Shown here: in pieces, positions 11,402 to 22,870 of the stretch | Numbering within the stretch: the stretch's first letter is position 1 | Layout of the letters: each line of letters opens with the position of its first letter | Source of the DNA: Elymus sibiricus | Taxonomy: Eukaryota > Streptophyta > Magnoliopsida > Poales > Poaceae | NCBI GenBank assembly: GCA_039707655.1 | Contig: CM077666.1 | Location: forward strand, 393,409,886 to 393,473,885 | Length of the DNA: 64,000 nt | Direction of reading: 5' to 3' | The notes under the pieces: model-generated | The model's input: only the letters and a program-made list of their open reading frames with translations | What the model was told of the DNA's origin: nothing | Database searches by the model: none | Position numbers and translations under genes: made by a program

Positions 11402-12173
11402 ATGGACCTCAGGGCGCTCGCCTTGGCTGCTACCGTGCTCCTCGCCGTGGCCGCGCCGGCGCCAGTACTCGGGCAGGCCGTGGCGACGTCGTGCACGGCA
11501 TCGCTCATCACCAGCTTCACGCCGTGCCTCAGCTTCATCACCAACAGCACCAACGGCGGGGGGTCGTCGCCGACGGCGGACTGCTGCCGGTCCCTGTCGG
11601 CGGTGGTGACCACGAGCACCAGCTGCGCCTGCCTCATCCTGACCGGCAACGTGCCGCTCGGTCTGCCGATCAACCGGACCCTCGCCGTCACGCTGCCCAA
11701 GGCCTGCAACTCCATGTCCGTCCCGCTCCAGTGCAAAGGTACGCACATCCTGTCCCGAAAGCTCCGACGAGAATCGAACTGTTGAGCGTGAAGTTTCCAT
11801 TTCTCATTTGGGTATGAACTGCAGATACGTCGGCTCAGCTCCCAGCTCCGGGCCCCGTCGCGGTCTCTCCTGCTATGCCCCCGCTGCGTAAGGACCTCGC
11901 TTAACAGTTAACTTCCTCTGCCCGTCGATGGGTCTGGCCTTTCTTTCTGCCGCGATTGATTTTCACTGATGAAGTGCCGTTGATGATCTTGTCGAATTTG
12001 CAGCGCCAATGACGCCGGAGTCGCCGGCACCGCCGTCCGAGACCACCGTAACGATGCCGCCGACTAGCCAGACCCAGGGGCAGACGAGGCCGCAGGTGGT
12101 GCCCAGCTCTGCCTGGAGGGACAGCGCACCTGTGTCTGTGATGCTCTCCATCGTTGGAGCCATGCTGTTCTGA
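11402..12173 (+). CDS. GPI-anchored non-specific lipid-transfer protein (LTPG/YLS3-like), three exons
   Basis: Exons 11402-11738, 11825-11887 and 12004-12173 join in frame with GT..AG introns to give 189 residues. The first about 24 residues are a hydrophobic signal peptide (MDLRALALAATVLLAVAAPA). Residues of about 31-112 carry the full eight-cysteine pattern: TSC, TPC, DCC, SCAC, KAC, LQC. A Pro/Thr/Ser-rich stretch follows, then a hydrophobic tail (VSVMLSIVGAMLF) typical of GPI anchoring. Proteins of this family bind lipids outside the cell and help deliver cuticle or wall lipids. An in-frame ATG lies upstream at 11,366, but cleavage-site spacing and the leader favour 11,402. All key cysteines and splice sites are present, so this is probably a working gene. 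Confidence 0.9.
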
Positions 12174-12782
12174 TCGGATTCGAGTTAAGCTGAGCACGCA
12201 GAGCAGCGCTGTTGCTGCAAGACGTGCTGATTACTAGTATGAGTTTTCGTGCTTGTTTTGTCGGACACTTGTGCACATATGAAAATAGTATAATTAATTC
12301 AATCATTGGGGAAGTACACAGTACTATTTGGTTTGGTTTCCCATTTGAGAGCATCTCTAGCGAACTTGTTATTTGAATTTTCCGGTACCACTATAGCGTA
12401 TCTACAACCGAACCACCAACATCACCGGACTCCCGACGTCCCGCTTATGGGCGGTTAAGAACAACCACGGATGCCTAATTCGAGCCCCTATGCGCCGGTG
12501 AACGCGTCCGCGGACAGTGATCGGACGGGCATTACGGGCAGTAAAACTGAACCCTTTTCGAGCTGTCTCACGCACCCATCAATTTCGGCCGTCGAATCAC
12601 GCGTCTCGGCGGTCCTTGGTCGTCCATGGCACTCTTTTCTCCCGCGTGGGCTTATACTGGGCCCGTTGTCCTGGGCCGCTATTCCTGCGGCCGAATCGGA
12701 AGCTTCTGTTCACTGATATGAGCTAACGTCGGATGCCGAACGTCGGTCGTGATTCTGCTTCGCGTCTTCGTAGCCCCACTAA
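12174..12782. other. 3' flank and intergenic region
   Basis: The first part is probably the 3' untranslated region of the lipid-transfer gene. From about 12,350 the phrases gagcatctct and gtatctacaaccg recall Harbinger-type ends, but no matching second end was found. Confidence 0.4.
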
Positions 12783-15533
12783 GAGCATCTCCAATAGATG
12801 ATGTATATTTTGGTGCTTCAAACCGGTGATGTAAAAATTTGGAGCACCAAAAAGTGTTTTTTACATCTCCGAAAAAGGCTCAACTCCAACAGATGGTCCA
12901 AAACGGAGATGTAAAAGAGCAACTCCAACAGACGGTCCAAAACGAAGATGTAAAACCGGCCGCCAGCCGCGCGGCTGCTGTTCAGCCGCGGTTTTGCATT
13001 GAAATATCACTTAAAATTTCAAATTAAAGTGCATCATCATCATAGTTTCAAATCCCTAACAAAAGTGCATCATCATCATCATAGTTTCAAATCCCTCTAC
13101 CAAAAGTGCATCGTCCCAATCAAAGTTTTTCGCCTACAAATTAAAATGCACATGAATATCATTCATGCGGGTCATCAACACCACCGGCGTTGTGAACCGT
13201 GGTACGATCATCATCATCACCGGCTTCTTTGTCGACGTTGTGAAGCGGTGAAGTCTCGTTGCCGGGAGCACCACCAGAAGCACCTTCATTGCCTCCCATG
13301 CCGGTCATGTTGCCGACGAAGCCACCTCCAACGCCACTCATATTGCCGCCATAGCCACCTCCGAAGCCACCCATCATGTTGCCGCCAAAGCCACCTCCCA
13401 TGCCGGTCATGTTGCCTCCGAAGCCACCTTCCATGCCACCAAAGCCACCTTCCATGTTGCCACCGAAGCCACCTCCCATGTTTCCGCCAAATGCACCATT
13501 CATGGCACCTCCCATCATGTTCATGTAGCCACCCATGGCACCTCCCATGCCTCCTCCCATGGCACCTCCCATGCCTCCTCCCATGGCACCTCCCATGCCT
13601 CCTCCCATCATCATTTGCCTCATGAGCATTTGCTTCTTCATGAGCATTTCATCGCGACAAAGTTCAACATAGGCTTTTGCCTTGGGATCAAGAGTAGATG
13701 TGTCCATAAACATAAACTTGAGTGCCTTCTCGTCGACCATCTTCATCTCCTCGGCCGCGGCCTTTTTCTCCTCTAGGTCCACCTTCCTCTCCTCGGCCGT
13801 CGCCAACCTCTCCTCGGCCGCCGCCCTCTTCTCCTCGGCCGCCGCCCTCCGCCGCTCGGCCTCACTCCTCTCCTCTATTTCCTTGAGCTTCAACATTCTT
13901 TTTTCTTCGGCATACTCTTTCCTCGCCGTGACAATGGCATCAAATCCTTCCTTGAGATCATTGTCTCCAGCCTTGGCTCCCTTCACTTTCTTGTTTCCAT
14001 CGGGCCTATAAGATTTTGTCGCGGAGTGAGGAGTGGGGCTCCTTCTCTCCTCACCGGCGACATCTTCTTCATCCTTAATCACCACACTCTTCTTCTTCGA
14101 AGCATCAAAAGTCTCTCTCGTTTTCCACTTCTCCTCATCCTTGAGCTCTTTGTAGCAATGATGAAAAGTGAAAGCTTTTCCTTTCTTCTTCTTCTTCTCG
14201 CCTTTCATGTTCCTCTCTCGAAACAATCCTTGCGCAATCATTTTCTACAATAAAACAACCAACACGTCATCATCAAAATGTGGAACAATCCAATATTTGA
14301 GAAAGCACGCACGAAGAGGAAATATTTACCAAGTCACTATCACCGCAACCACTTGGGTTCATGCGAGCAACATTTGACAAGCAACCGGCCCACTTTTGGC
14401 ATTCGGCGTTGATGGTGGACCAACGTTGGCGAAGAGAGTCGCTCGAACGGAAGTGACCACTTGTGTTGCGCTCATCGAAGTAATCCTTGATGCGTTGCCA
14501 ATAGGTGTTTACCGTTTGGTCGCTTCCAACGGATGCATCTTGAGAGACTTTCTTCCATGCGGTGCATATCAACACATCCTCCGCATTGGTATAATTTCCA
14601 TTTCTTCCCTTCGCAACAAAGCCCTCATCGTCCATGTCAAGATTGTCATCACCATATTGGGTTTCATATTCTTGTGACACATACTCGTGCGACACATAAT
14701 CATCATTTGCCACATTTGTCGCGTGCATGAAAGCTTCATCATCAAGACTACAATTGGACGTACAAACATTCAACATCACATTCAATTTGAAACAACAAAC
14801 GAGAGCACAAAAGAATTTTTTTACCTTTGCGACATATCATCGAACATGTTGGAGGTGGTGGCCGTCGGCGTGGCCACATCTTCCTCCACGGCCGGCGGTG
14901 GCGGCGGCGGAGGTCGAGGAACGGCTCCTTGGCTGCTGGAGGACGCCGCCGGCCGTGGCTGCGAATCGTCGGCCCGAGCCGCCGTGGCTGCCTTCGAGAT
15001 TTTGGCCGGCCGAGCCGCACTTTCGGCCGCGCTTCGCCGGCCGTTTGCCTTCGCCTCGTGCCTTCATCGCCTTCGTAGGGAACCGCCGGTGCGGTGGCGA
15101 CCGGCCGGGGCGGCGCGAATCCGGGCCGGCGGGCGGGGGGCGGCGGCATGGACGCGGTCGCGAAGGGCGAGTTCGCCGCAGCGGCAGCGGCGGCGGCGAC
15201 GTGGGTCAGCCCACCGGCTGCGGCGGCGGCGGAGAAGGCGGCGGGGTTGTCGGCTTCGGCCATGGCGGCGGCGGACGGGCGGGTCGCGGGCGGGCGGTCG
15301 CGAGCGGGCAGGCGGGGAAATGAAATGAACGGACGGTTGGTGGTTTCGCGGGCGGCCGTGGTTTTACATCAGATGTATCTCGTGATGTAAATTTGCATCA
15401 CGAAGTGTTGTATTTTACATCTTCGGGAGACGATGATGTAATTTTTTTTTACGTATGAACCATCTAGCCGCGTTTTTTTGCTCTGGAAGCTCCAAAAGTT
15501 GGTTATTTTATGGAGCGTCTATTGGAGATGCTC
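12783..15533. mobile_element. PIF/Harbinger-type element, 2751 bp, ORF1 only
   Basis: The ends are perfect 16-base inverted repeats (GAGCATCTCCAATAGA, and its complement at 15,518-15,533). They are flanked by TAA at 12,780-12,782 and 15,534-15,536, the 3-bp TWA duplication of the Harbinger superfamily. Several copies of GATGTAAAA in both orientations lie just inside the ends, and a 45-base unit is tandemly repeated at about 12,870-12,955; these could be transposase binding sites. Inside is the ORF1 gene (minus strand) but no DDE transposase ORF, so it needs a transposase from another copy. Confidence 0.85.
13159..15263 (-). CDS. Harbinger ORF1: SANT/trihelix and NAM-associated protein
   Basis: Reading on the minus strand, a probable start at 15,263 opens an Ala/Pro-rich exon that ends near 14,826 before a GT. 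Exon 2 (about 14,800-14,330) encodes YTNAEDVLICTAWKKVSQDASVGSDQTVNTYWQRIKDYFDERN and RSSDSLRQRWSTINAECQKWAG, a Myb/SANT-type DNA-binding fold. It ends GDSDL at a GT. Exon 3 (about 14,244-13,159) encodes KGKAFTFHHCYKELKDEEKW, a long Glu/Arg/Ala coiled coil with repeated AAAEERLAT units, and a Met/Gly repeat tail (MGGAMGGGMGG). Plant genomes often list such proteins as GST T3-like or NAM-associated. In Harbinger elements ORF1 helps bring transposase to the ends. Exon limits are inferred. Confidence 0.75.
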
Positions 15534-15536
15534 TAA

Positions 15537-16094
15537 CTTCCCTCCCCTCACCGCACCACGCCGCGCTCCACACCCCCGACCCCTCCAGGTGCGCCGCCGC
15601 TGTCGTCGTTGCCGCAGAGAGAGGAAGAGAGTGATGACAATGGTAACGGCGGGCCGCTCGGATCGCCAAGCACATCATGCGGAGTGGAGCCGCTCGGATC
15701 GCTGCCCTTCTACACCGAACCTCCAAATCTCGCACGAAAAAAGGGGATCTTGGCGATGGCGGCGGCCGGCGTCACTTCCTCCATCCTCTACAGGTCTGTG
15801 TACCTCTTCTCCTTCTGTGCATCTCTTATTTTCTACGAGTCGCTTGCTCGATCTGGTCTCCGAGATGGTCGAATGGGAGAGGACATGAGAGGCTGAGCAC
15901 CTGGGCGTCGCTGTCGTGCAGGAAGATGCTGTTTCCGAGCCTGCCGCCGCCGCCCCCACGCTGGAAGAGGCGTCCTCAGAGGCTGCCAAGGCTGAAGGCG
16001 GCCACAAGAGAAAGCTCAAGGAGGCCAACGCAGGCGCGGAGGCGAACGGCGCCTGGGTGGACGCCAACCGACCGCACGTGGAAGGCAACCCACA
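15537..16094 (+). other. Gene-like debris, uncertain exons
   Basis: Two open pieces look protein-like but do not join in one frame. The first is 15,609-15,794 (REEESDDNGNGGPLGSPSTSCGVEPLGSLPFYTEPP, ending AAAGVTSSILYR before a GT). The second starts about 15,922 (EDAVSEPAAAAPTLEEASSEAAKAEGGHKRKLKEAN). It could be a captured gene fragment or an older gene. I do not recognise it. Confidence 0.25.
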
Positions 16095-18590
16095 GGTTAA
16101 TCTCTACAACACCCCACCCCTCTCTATCCACGTGTGTCTTGTACCTAGGGTTTAGTGTCGCAAACCAAACCAGTAAGACCAAGCTTGCAGTCGGACTTGG
16201 TAATGCTGATGACCTTTCTGAACATATGTTCAGGGACAACTTGAACCTCCCAAACCAAATAGGAAAATGGGCATGTACACTATTATGATTTGTCATGCGC
16301 TAATGAAATTTGCAAGCCTAATTTGTCAAAGAATGGAGATCTCACCTGATCCATAAGGACCAAACCCCACTCCCTGTTCCAGATTTCTTCAATAATCTTA
16401 TCTGAATCTTCAGATCGTTTGCCCCCAAATGCCACCATGTTATATATGCAGTCACAACAACACCAACCATCCCTCGTAATTTCTCTTTGTTATATGATGT
16501 AAAACGGCTGATATGTTCATCTCTTATAGTTGACCAGAGCTTGAACTGGAATGCTCATTGATCAATAGATACAGCATTTGTGACTAAGCATAGATACTCT
16601 TCTTAATATGACAAGTTGCAGATACACCGACCAAGGACATACCAGCACCACAAGGCCTGACCTTGCTCTGCCTGCAAAATCATGGCAAAAATTGTTCAGA
16701 AAAGGAGAAGAAGCAGCAGCTCATACTCTGCAGATACTTGAGTTCCAAAACTAACAATTAACAAGTGAACCCAGGGAGTACATTTTCTAGCTAACGCCGA
16801 AAGAAGTGAGACTGTCCCTGTATTTTTGCTTAAATTTAACAGATTATTTAGTGAAGAATTTGGTAGAAATCAATAAACCCAAAAGAATGCTAATGAACCC
16901 GAAAATGTCCATTGGACAAAAAAAATGCATACTTCTAGCCACTAGCCTACAAGCTAGAGATCATACTTTTGTTTGCGGAGCAAATGCGCTGAGACAACCT
17001 GCAAATGAGCTCAAGTGCAAAATAAATAAATTACAAAGGATGCAGATGTTCTTTCAGATGCCATGACTCGTCCGGTCGAATTGTTTGTAAGTCATGTGAG
17101 TATCGACAAGGCTGAGCAGCTTATTAAGATTGTTATAGCTGAGGTATGCTAAAGGTATCGGTTTGTAGTAGTTCACTTTAGATGCATTTCTATCTTGTGA
17201 AGTTACATCTCTAAGGTTCCATCAAATACATCTATTCCAGGCTGAGTTGGTGGTTCCCCTACCTTGATAGCCAAAGGTTTTGGGTCCAGACAGCCAGGTT
17301 CAGAGCAGTTTGAGCGTGGAGGCTTGCCAGTATCCAATTTCTTCTACCTCATCATGCATGTTCTCGGGCTCCCCCAACCTCGACCTCGACGTCAAGCGGT
17401 GGTGCCCCTCTAATGGCCAGTTGAAGCGGCGTCCCCAGGCACGCTGCCGTCAAGATAGCAACCATGCTTCCGCCCTTCAACCACTGTTGGCCGCGACATC
17501 CTCTCTAGGTTCAAGGAGGAGCGAGTAGGAGGACATGGAGTAGCACTCATATATCGTGTGTATGTTCACTTTGTGATTCCAAATCAGATTACCCTGCCAA
17601 GGTCAGTACTACTTTTTGTTGTTTCTTGTCATCAATATTTTTGTGTCGCTTCTAAAATGTCAATTACCAATCGTTCTCCATATATGTAGCCTTCCAGTTC
17701 TATGACCTAAAATATATGTTATCCTGTGCTCAGTTAGTACATAAATATTCAGAAATAGTTCAATGTGTAATTCAAGAACATTTTTTTGTTAATTAGGCTT
17801 TAGTTTGGTGCCACTTTGACCCCTTCGAGTCATGTCGCTTTTGGCTGTTTGGTGAAGTTGAACTAAAAACATAATTAGCATTTTTCTTCACGTGCTCATC
17901 ATCAGCCTTTAATTTGGATGTTGTACTGACATGTAAACTTGTTGCAATAGCTGTGGTGTGTACGGATACTAATATATATCATCTCTCTTTTCTTCCTTCC
18001 CTTTTTTAGGTCAGCTTGGAGGTTAAAGTGATCTGAAAATCAAGCATAGCAAAAATACTGACCAAGGAAGATGTCTTATCTCCAGTCTTTAATTTAAACG
18101 TCACATTTAGACTTCCTGCCATAACTGTGCTGTGTAGTCATACTAATATGTATCCTCTCTTTCCTGCCTCCCTTTTTAGTTTTTTTGTGATATGTTTGGA
18201 GGCTAAAGTAATTTGTATATCATTACTAGATCACTAACCCAGGAAGCTGCATTGACTGATCAAACTTGCTAATTATTGGACGATCAATGACTGAATAAAT
18301 ATCACCAGTAATCTTAGTAACTCTCCAAAATAAAGGGAAACAACTATCTGTTCATATTCAGATACTGAAATGAACTTTTATGTTTGCATCGTTGTGAATT
18401 ACTATGTACTACGCTTGGATGGTAAACCAGCCTCTTGTAACTTGATATATACAAAAAATAGTAAAACTTCACCTCTTCCATTGCCAACAAATATATGCTG
18501 GTATATGTAAATTTAATAGACAATGTATCTTGCACCCATGATCTAGTTAAAACTTAAAACTTGGCATTTGCAGTCACTGTCCCTATTTTC
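16095..18590. other. No gene recognised
   Basis: AT-rich DNA with short frames only. It contains a partial tandem duplication: 17,925-18,070 resembles 18,090-18,250 (each with ..taatatrtatc..ctctctttt..cccttttttag..ggaggttaaagt..). Nothing else was found. Confidence 0.4.
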
Positions 18591-18599
18591 AAAACACCA

Positions 18600-19359
18600 A
18601 ATCCATGCAAACAAATGCACGTAAACATAGCCATGCACCGGCAATCCTATCACGCGGAATCACTCTCCAGCCCTGGATGGAACCCTCGAAGTTTAGGACG
18701 TGCTCCTCTGCCTTCTCGAACTCCTCTTGGATGCTCATCATCATCATCATTTCGGCATCCTCATCGTCCGAATCCGACGACGCAATGAACTCGTCGAATA
18801 TGAATTCGTCAAGCCATAGCCATCATTCCACGCCGAATCCATTGGTGACCTAGAAGTAATGACCGAAAGAATCAAAAACCGGCTTGGACATTTCATCGAA
18901 CACGTAGAGCGCGGGGTGAAAATATGGGGGAGTTTGACATACCGTGACACCGTCCGGTGGCGGCCTGGTCGGCGGTGGTGTGCGTTGGGGCGTCCGGTGG
19001 CGAAGCCCTGAGTTGGGGATGGCGCCGGAGCACCGATACCGGCGGAAGTCTGGTGACGACAGTGCGGAGGAGGGCGAACAGAGAAGAGGAGAGTGTTGCT
19101 CGGGCAAAGAGAGGGGAGGCGGATATTACCGAATTGGCGTGGGCCCCAGCGGTCAGTCCGACGTGGCGGGCGTGCCCGGGCACGTCCGGGCGTCCCCATA
19201 TCCGCCCCAGATTTGGGCTGGATATGGGGAGTGTCGGTCCGTCCGGGCGTTTGGGCCGGATATGGGGAGGCCGGTTGGGTGGCGTTTTTGCGTTCGAACA
19301 CTGATCGAACAGCCCGTCCGGGCGTTTGGGACGGGTATGGGGTCCGGTTGTAGATGCTC
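18600..19359 (-). mobile_element. Truncated Harbinger element with transposase start
   Basis: The right end is GGTTGTAGATGCTC followed by TAA (19,360-19,362), a Harbinger-type terminus. On the minus strand inside it the translation gives ASSDSDDEDAEMMM and then EHVLNFEGSIQGWRVIPRD (about 18,640-18,840). This resembles the start of plant PIF/Harbinger transposases, where a similar GSIKGRR phrase precedes the helix-turn-helix. Two stops interrupt the region upstream. The catalytic part and the left end are missing, so it is a broken remnant. Confidence 0.6.
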
Positions 19360-19398
19360 TAACACACCCATTTTTTCATGTTTCTTTTAGATCGGTTA

Positions 19399-20600
19399 GA
19401 GCATCTACAACCGAAGATAGCAAATTACGCCCTCCAAATGTCTGTGTGGACGTGCTTGGGCACGTCCGCGGACAGCGACCGGTCATCATTCATTTTTGCT
19501 CCGTTGCAACCATACACCTCAAACCTCACTTAAAAATCCATACTAGATCATGTAACACACAAAAATTACGTAGATAAACCTAACCTACTCGTCGTCAAAG
19601 ATGTAAATGACGTCTGTGCCGGTAGTGCCGGACGAACCTGCCACATGGCGGACGACCGCCTCCCGCGGCGGCTCCGGCTCCTCGTCGGACTCCATGTCCA
19701 CTAAGATTACATCCACCTCCGCCTATCGGTTGCAGATGTACGTAGCAACAGTTTGCCTCCACCTCCGCCTCCGAACGGATGGAGTCCAGGATAGCCTGCT
19801 GCTCCGCCACCTCCTCCATTTGGGTGACCTCATCCTCGGCCTTAGATCGGTTAGAGCATCTACAACCCAACCTCGCAAAAATCCACCCTCCAAATGTCTA
19901 CGGACGTCTTGGACGCGTCCGCGGACAGTGGCCAGTAAGCATTCATCTTTGGTCTGTTCCAACCATATATCTCAAACCTCACTTAAATCCATACTAGGTC
20001 ATGCAATACAAAAAATTTACGTAGATAAACCTAGCCTACTTGTTGTCAAAGATGTAGACAACGTCCATGCCGGCAGTGCCAGACGGACCTACCACCTGGC
20101 GGATGGCCGCCTCTCGCGGTGGCTACGGCTCCTCGTTGAACTCCATGTCCGCGAAGATTACGTTCACCTCCGCCCATCGGTTGCGGATGTAGCAGCGGTT
20201 TGCTTCCACCGCCGCCTCCGAGCGGATGAAGGCCAGGATGGCCTGCTGCTCCGCTTGGGTGACCTCATACTCGGCTTGTGCGTTGCCCATGCCAAGTCCG
20301 GCATGGGCAACTGGAATCGCCGGCTCCGCCTCTACCTCCTCCTCCATCGCCGCGTTCGGCGCCTGTTCATCCTCCTCCTAAGGAGAGTCCGGAGGCAGGC
20401 CGGCTGCAATCCGAGCGGTGCGCCGTGCCCGGATCTGCTTTAGAAGCTGCAGCCGGTGCTCCAGAGTGAGCATAGCGTAGGTGGTTATTCGCTGCCGGGC
20501 TAGAGCAGCGAACGGCGAGCTGCGAGCCGATGGGTGGGTGGCGGCGCAGGGGTCATCGTCCCGCTTAAATAGCCGGACTTGGGCCCTCGGACGGCGCACT
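19399..20600 (-). mobile_element. Tandem Harbinger-type ends, two partial units
   Basis: Units starting GAGCATCTACAACC at 19,399 and again at 19,854 share about 450 bases, both preceded by ttagatcggtta. The second unit continues into a minus-strand frame (about 20,500-20,123): TLEHRLQLLKQIRARRTARIA, then QAEYEVTQAEQQAILAFIRSEAAVEANRCYIRNRWAEV. The first unit has a shorter related frame (19,595-19,870). The right end of the second unit is not found. The coding style matches the ORF of the element at 47,029-48,698. Confidence 0.55.
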
Positions 20601-20609
20601 GGAGTGAAG

Positions 20610-20866
20610 CTTGGGAGTAGTAAGTACTTGTCATGGATCCGACGCAGACACGCAAACTCGTCATGGATCCGACGGTGAAATACAAAGAAACTCGTCAAAC
20701 ACGCAAAGACAATCAACTTGGGAGTAGTAAGTACCTAATCATGGATCGTCCACGCAGTGCCTAATCAACTTGGGAGTAGTAAGTACAAAGCAGACAATAC
20801 ATTACTTGTCATGGATCCGACGGTGAAATACAAAGAAACTCGTCAAACACGCAAAGACAATCAATC
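20610..20866. repeat. Short direct repeats
   Basis: The phrase cttgggagtagtaagtac occurs at about 20,610, 20,721 and 20,770. A longer block (gtcatggatccgacggtgaa.. to ..gcaaagacaatcaa) occurs at about 20,656 and 20,808. It marks local slippage or duplication at the edge of the tandem segmental copy. Confidence 0.7.
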
Positions 20867-21178
20867 CGAGCACAGAGCACACACGAGCTATAGAAGCAAC
20901 AAAACAAATCGATTTATCACAAGACTAGCGAGCCAACTGTCGCGGAAATACAGTAATAACCCTAATTAACAAATTACAAGAACCCTAGATTAGCGGGCAT
21001 GGCTCCTCCGCGGGATCCGCCCGCTGACACGGGGGAATTTCCACCGCGGCCTGGCCGAAGATCGCCGGGAATTCCTCCTGCCAACTGTTGATAACATCGT
21101 GGGGTAGCCTCTCCATCATCTGCTCCAGGTGTACTGGTCGTGTGTTCTGTAACTCTCTTGTACATTGTTTTCCACCTT

Positions 21179-21661
21179 CTACAAAGCTAAGGTACGCGAT
21201 TGCCTACTGTTGAAAAAAAAGAATCGAACTGGTCCTACGGCAGCAGCTCCTCCATCGGGATGACCTCCAACTCGAATGGGCGCGTCCTGTTGCATCACGA
21301 CTGGAAAACCCTCTTCTGCACGCAGCTCGAACGCTTGTTGCAGCTCGATTAGAAAATCCTCTGCTGTCCGCGGCTGGAACGGGAACTCTTCTGGTTGCAT
21401 CTCCATTAGAAATTCCTCTTATGTCTGCGGCTGGAACGGGAACTCATCCTGTTGCATCTCGATTAGAAATTCCTCTTCTGTCTGCGGCTGGAACGGGAAA
21501 TATTCCTGTTCCATCCCGATTGGAATCCAACCCTCTTCTGTCCGCGGCTCGAACGGGCACTCCTTTTGTTGCATCTCGATTAGAAATTCCTCTTCTGTCC
21601 GCGGCTGAAACGGGAAATATTCCTGTTCCATCCAGATTGGAATCCAATCCTCTTCTGCCAT
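21179..21661 (-). pseudogene. Repeat protein (MAEEDW family), copy 1, with nonsense codon
   Basis: From the ATG at 21,661 the frame reads MAEEDWIPIWMEQEYFPF and then repeats a unit of about 20 residues, EEEFLIEMQQ-EFPFQPRT, with a variant unit EEGWIPIGMEQEYFPFQPQT. A TAA at 21,419-21,421 replaces the GAA found at the same place in the other units. Beyond it the frame continues with two more units (EEFPFQPRTAEDFLIELQQ) to about 21,179. A TATA-like run (21,766-21,777) lies upstream on this strand. Function unknown; the sister copy is at 31,798-32,052. No known domain seen. Confidence 0.55.
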
Positions 21662-21949
21662 CGAGCCGGCTGTTTCTTTGTTGAGGGAATCGAGACTTGT
21701 TTCGCTACGCACTAGTAGATGACTATGTTTGAGATTGGGAGGAACAGATCGGGGGGCTTTCCCGGGTATATATATATGGCGATGGTTCCTTTGCCGTGTC
21801 CGACATGAGTCTCAACTAGGCCGGTACGTGCACCAGGCGCCAAACAGGCTTTTCCCTTGAACCACACAATCGTATCCCCAATACTGCATCAAGTTCGAAA
21901 CGCACAGGAGCGGTCGCGTAACTGGGCCGGCCCATTGTAGCCATGAGCG

Positions 21950-22870
21950 AGAAATGGACAGAATCCAGTTTTGGAAACCTGACAAATTTTGGGAACCTTC
22001 TTTTTTTCTTTCTAATTTGTGTTTCTTTTTTATTTTTTCCGGTTCCCCTTTTTGTCCATTTTTATTTTCTATTTTTTTGTTTCTTTTCCTTCCATTTTTC
22101 CTTTTTCATTTTTTAGAAAATGTTGATAAATCTCAAAAAAAATCGTTCATCATAAATTGTTTGAACCTTCAATTTTTGTCTGTTTTCAAATATTGTTCAC
22201 AAATTCAAAATTTGTTTCGATTTTTTAAAAAATGTTCAGGATTTTAAAAATATTTGTAGTTTTCAAAATTTATTTAGAAGCTCAAAAAATGTTACTGTTT
22301 TCAATTTTTGTACAAAAAATAAAAAAATATTCATGATTTTCAAAGTATGTTTGTCTTTTCCAAACTTTGTTCAGGGTTTCAAAAATTGTTCTGAGATGCA
22401 AAAAATGTTTTTGTTTTCAAATTTTGTTCACAAATTCAAAAAATGTTCACTTTTTAAAAAATGTCTGGGAATTTAAAAAATGTTTTAGCTTTTCAAATAT
22501 TGGTTAGAAGTTCACAAAATATTCCTGTTTTCAATTTTGGTTCACAAATTCGAAACATGTTGTTAAATTTTCAAACATGTCCGCCTTTTCCAAATTTTGT
22601 TTGGAGTTTCAAAAAATATTCATAGATGCTTAAAATCAGCCTTTTCAAATTTTGTTCAGATTTAAAAAAAAACATGTTTTAGAAAACCTTTTAACATTAT
22701 TGAATTTGTTCAAAATTTAAAAAAATGTCTTTTTCCAAAAATTGATCAAGATTAAAAAATGTTTGATAGTTCCAAAAATGCGTTTAAAAAAATTGTTCAC
22801 AAATTTAAAAATGTTTGTGTTTCAAAAAATATTCGCTTTTCTAAAAAAAGTTGCGTTTGAAATTCCTCAA
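21950..22870. repeat. AT-rich degenerate tandem repeat
   Basis: Many imperfect copies of phrases such as ttcacaaattcaaaaaatgt and ttttcaaattttgttca. The same array recurs at 32,790-33,730 in the second copy of the segmental duplication. No coding content. Confidence 0.8.

Noticed and set aside
12999..13625. 208-codon His/Cys-rich plus-strand frame
   Set aside because: It is the antisense of the Met/Gly repeat tail of the Harbinger ORF1; the His and Cys come from reverse reading of the repeats.
15609..16288. Complete gene with two exons
   Set aside because: The two protein-like pieces are in frames that do not join with the visible GT..AG sites, so only debris is reported.
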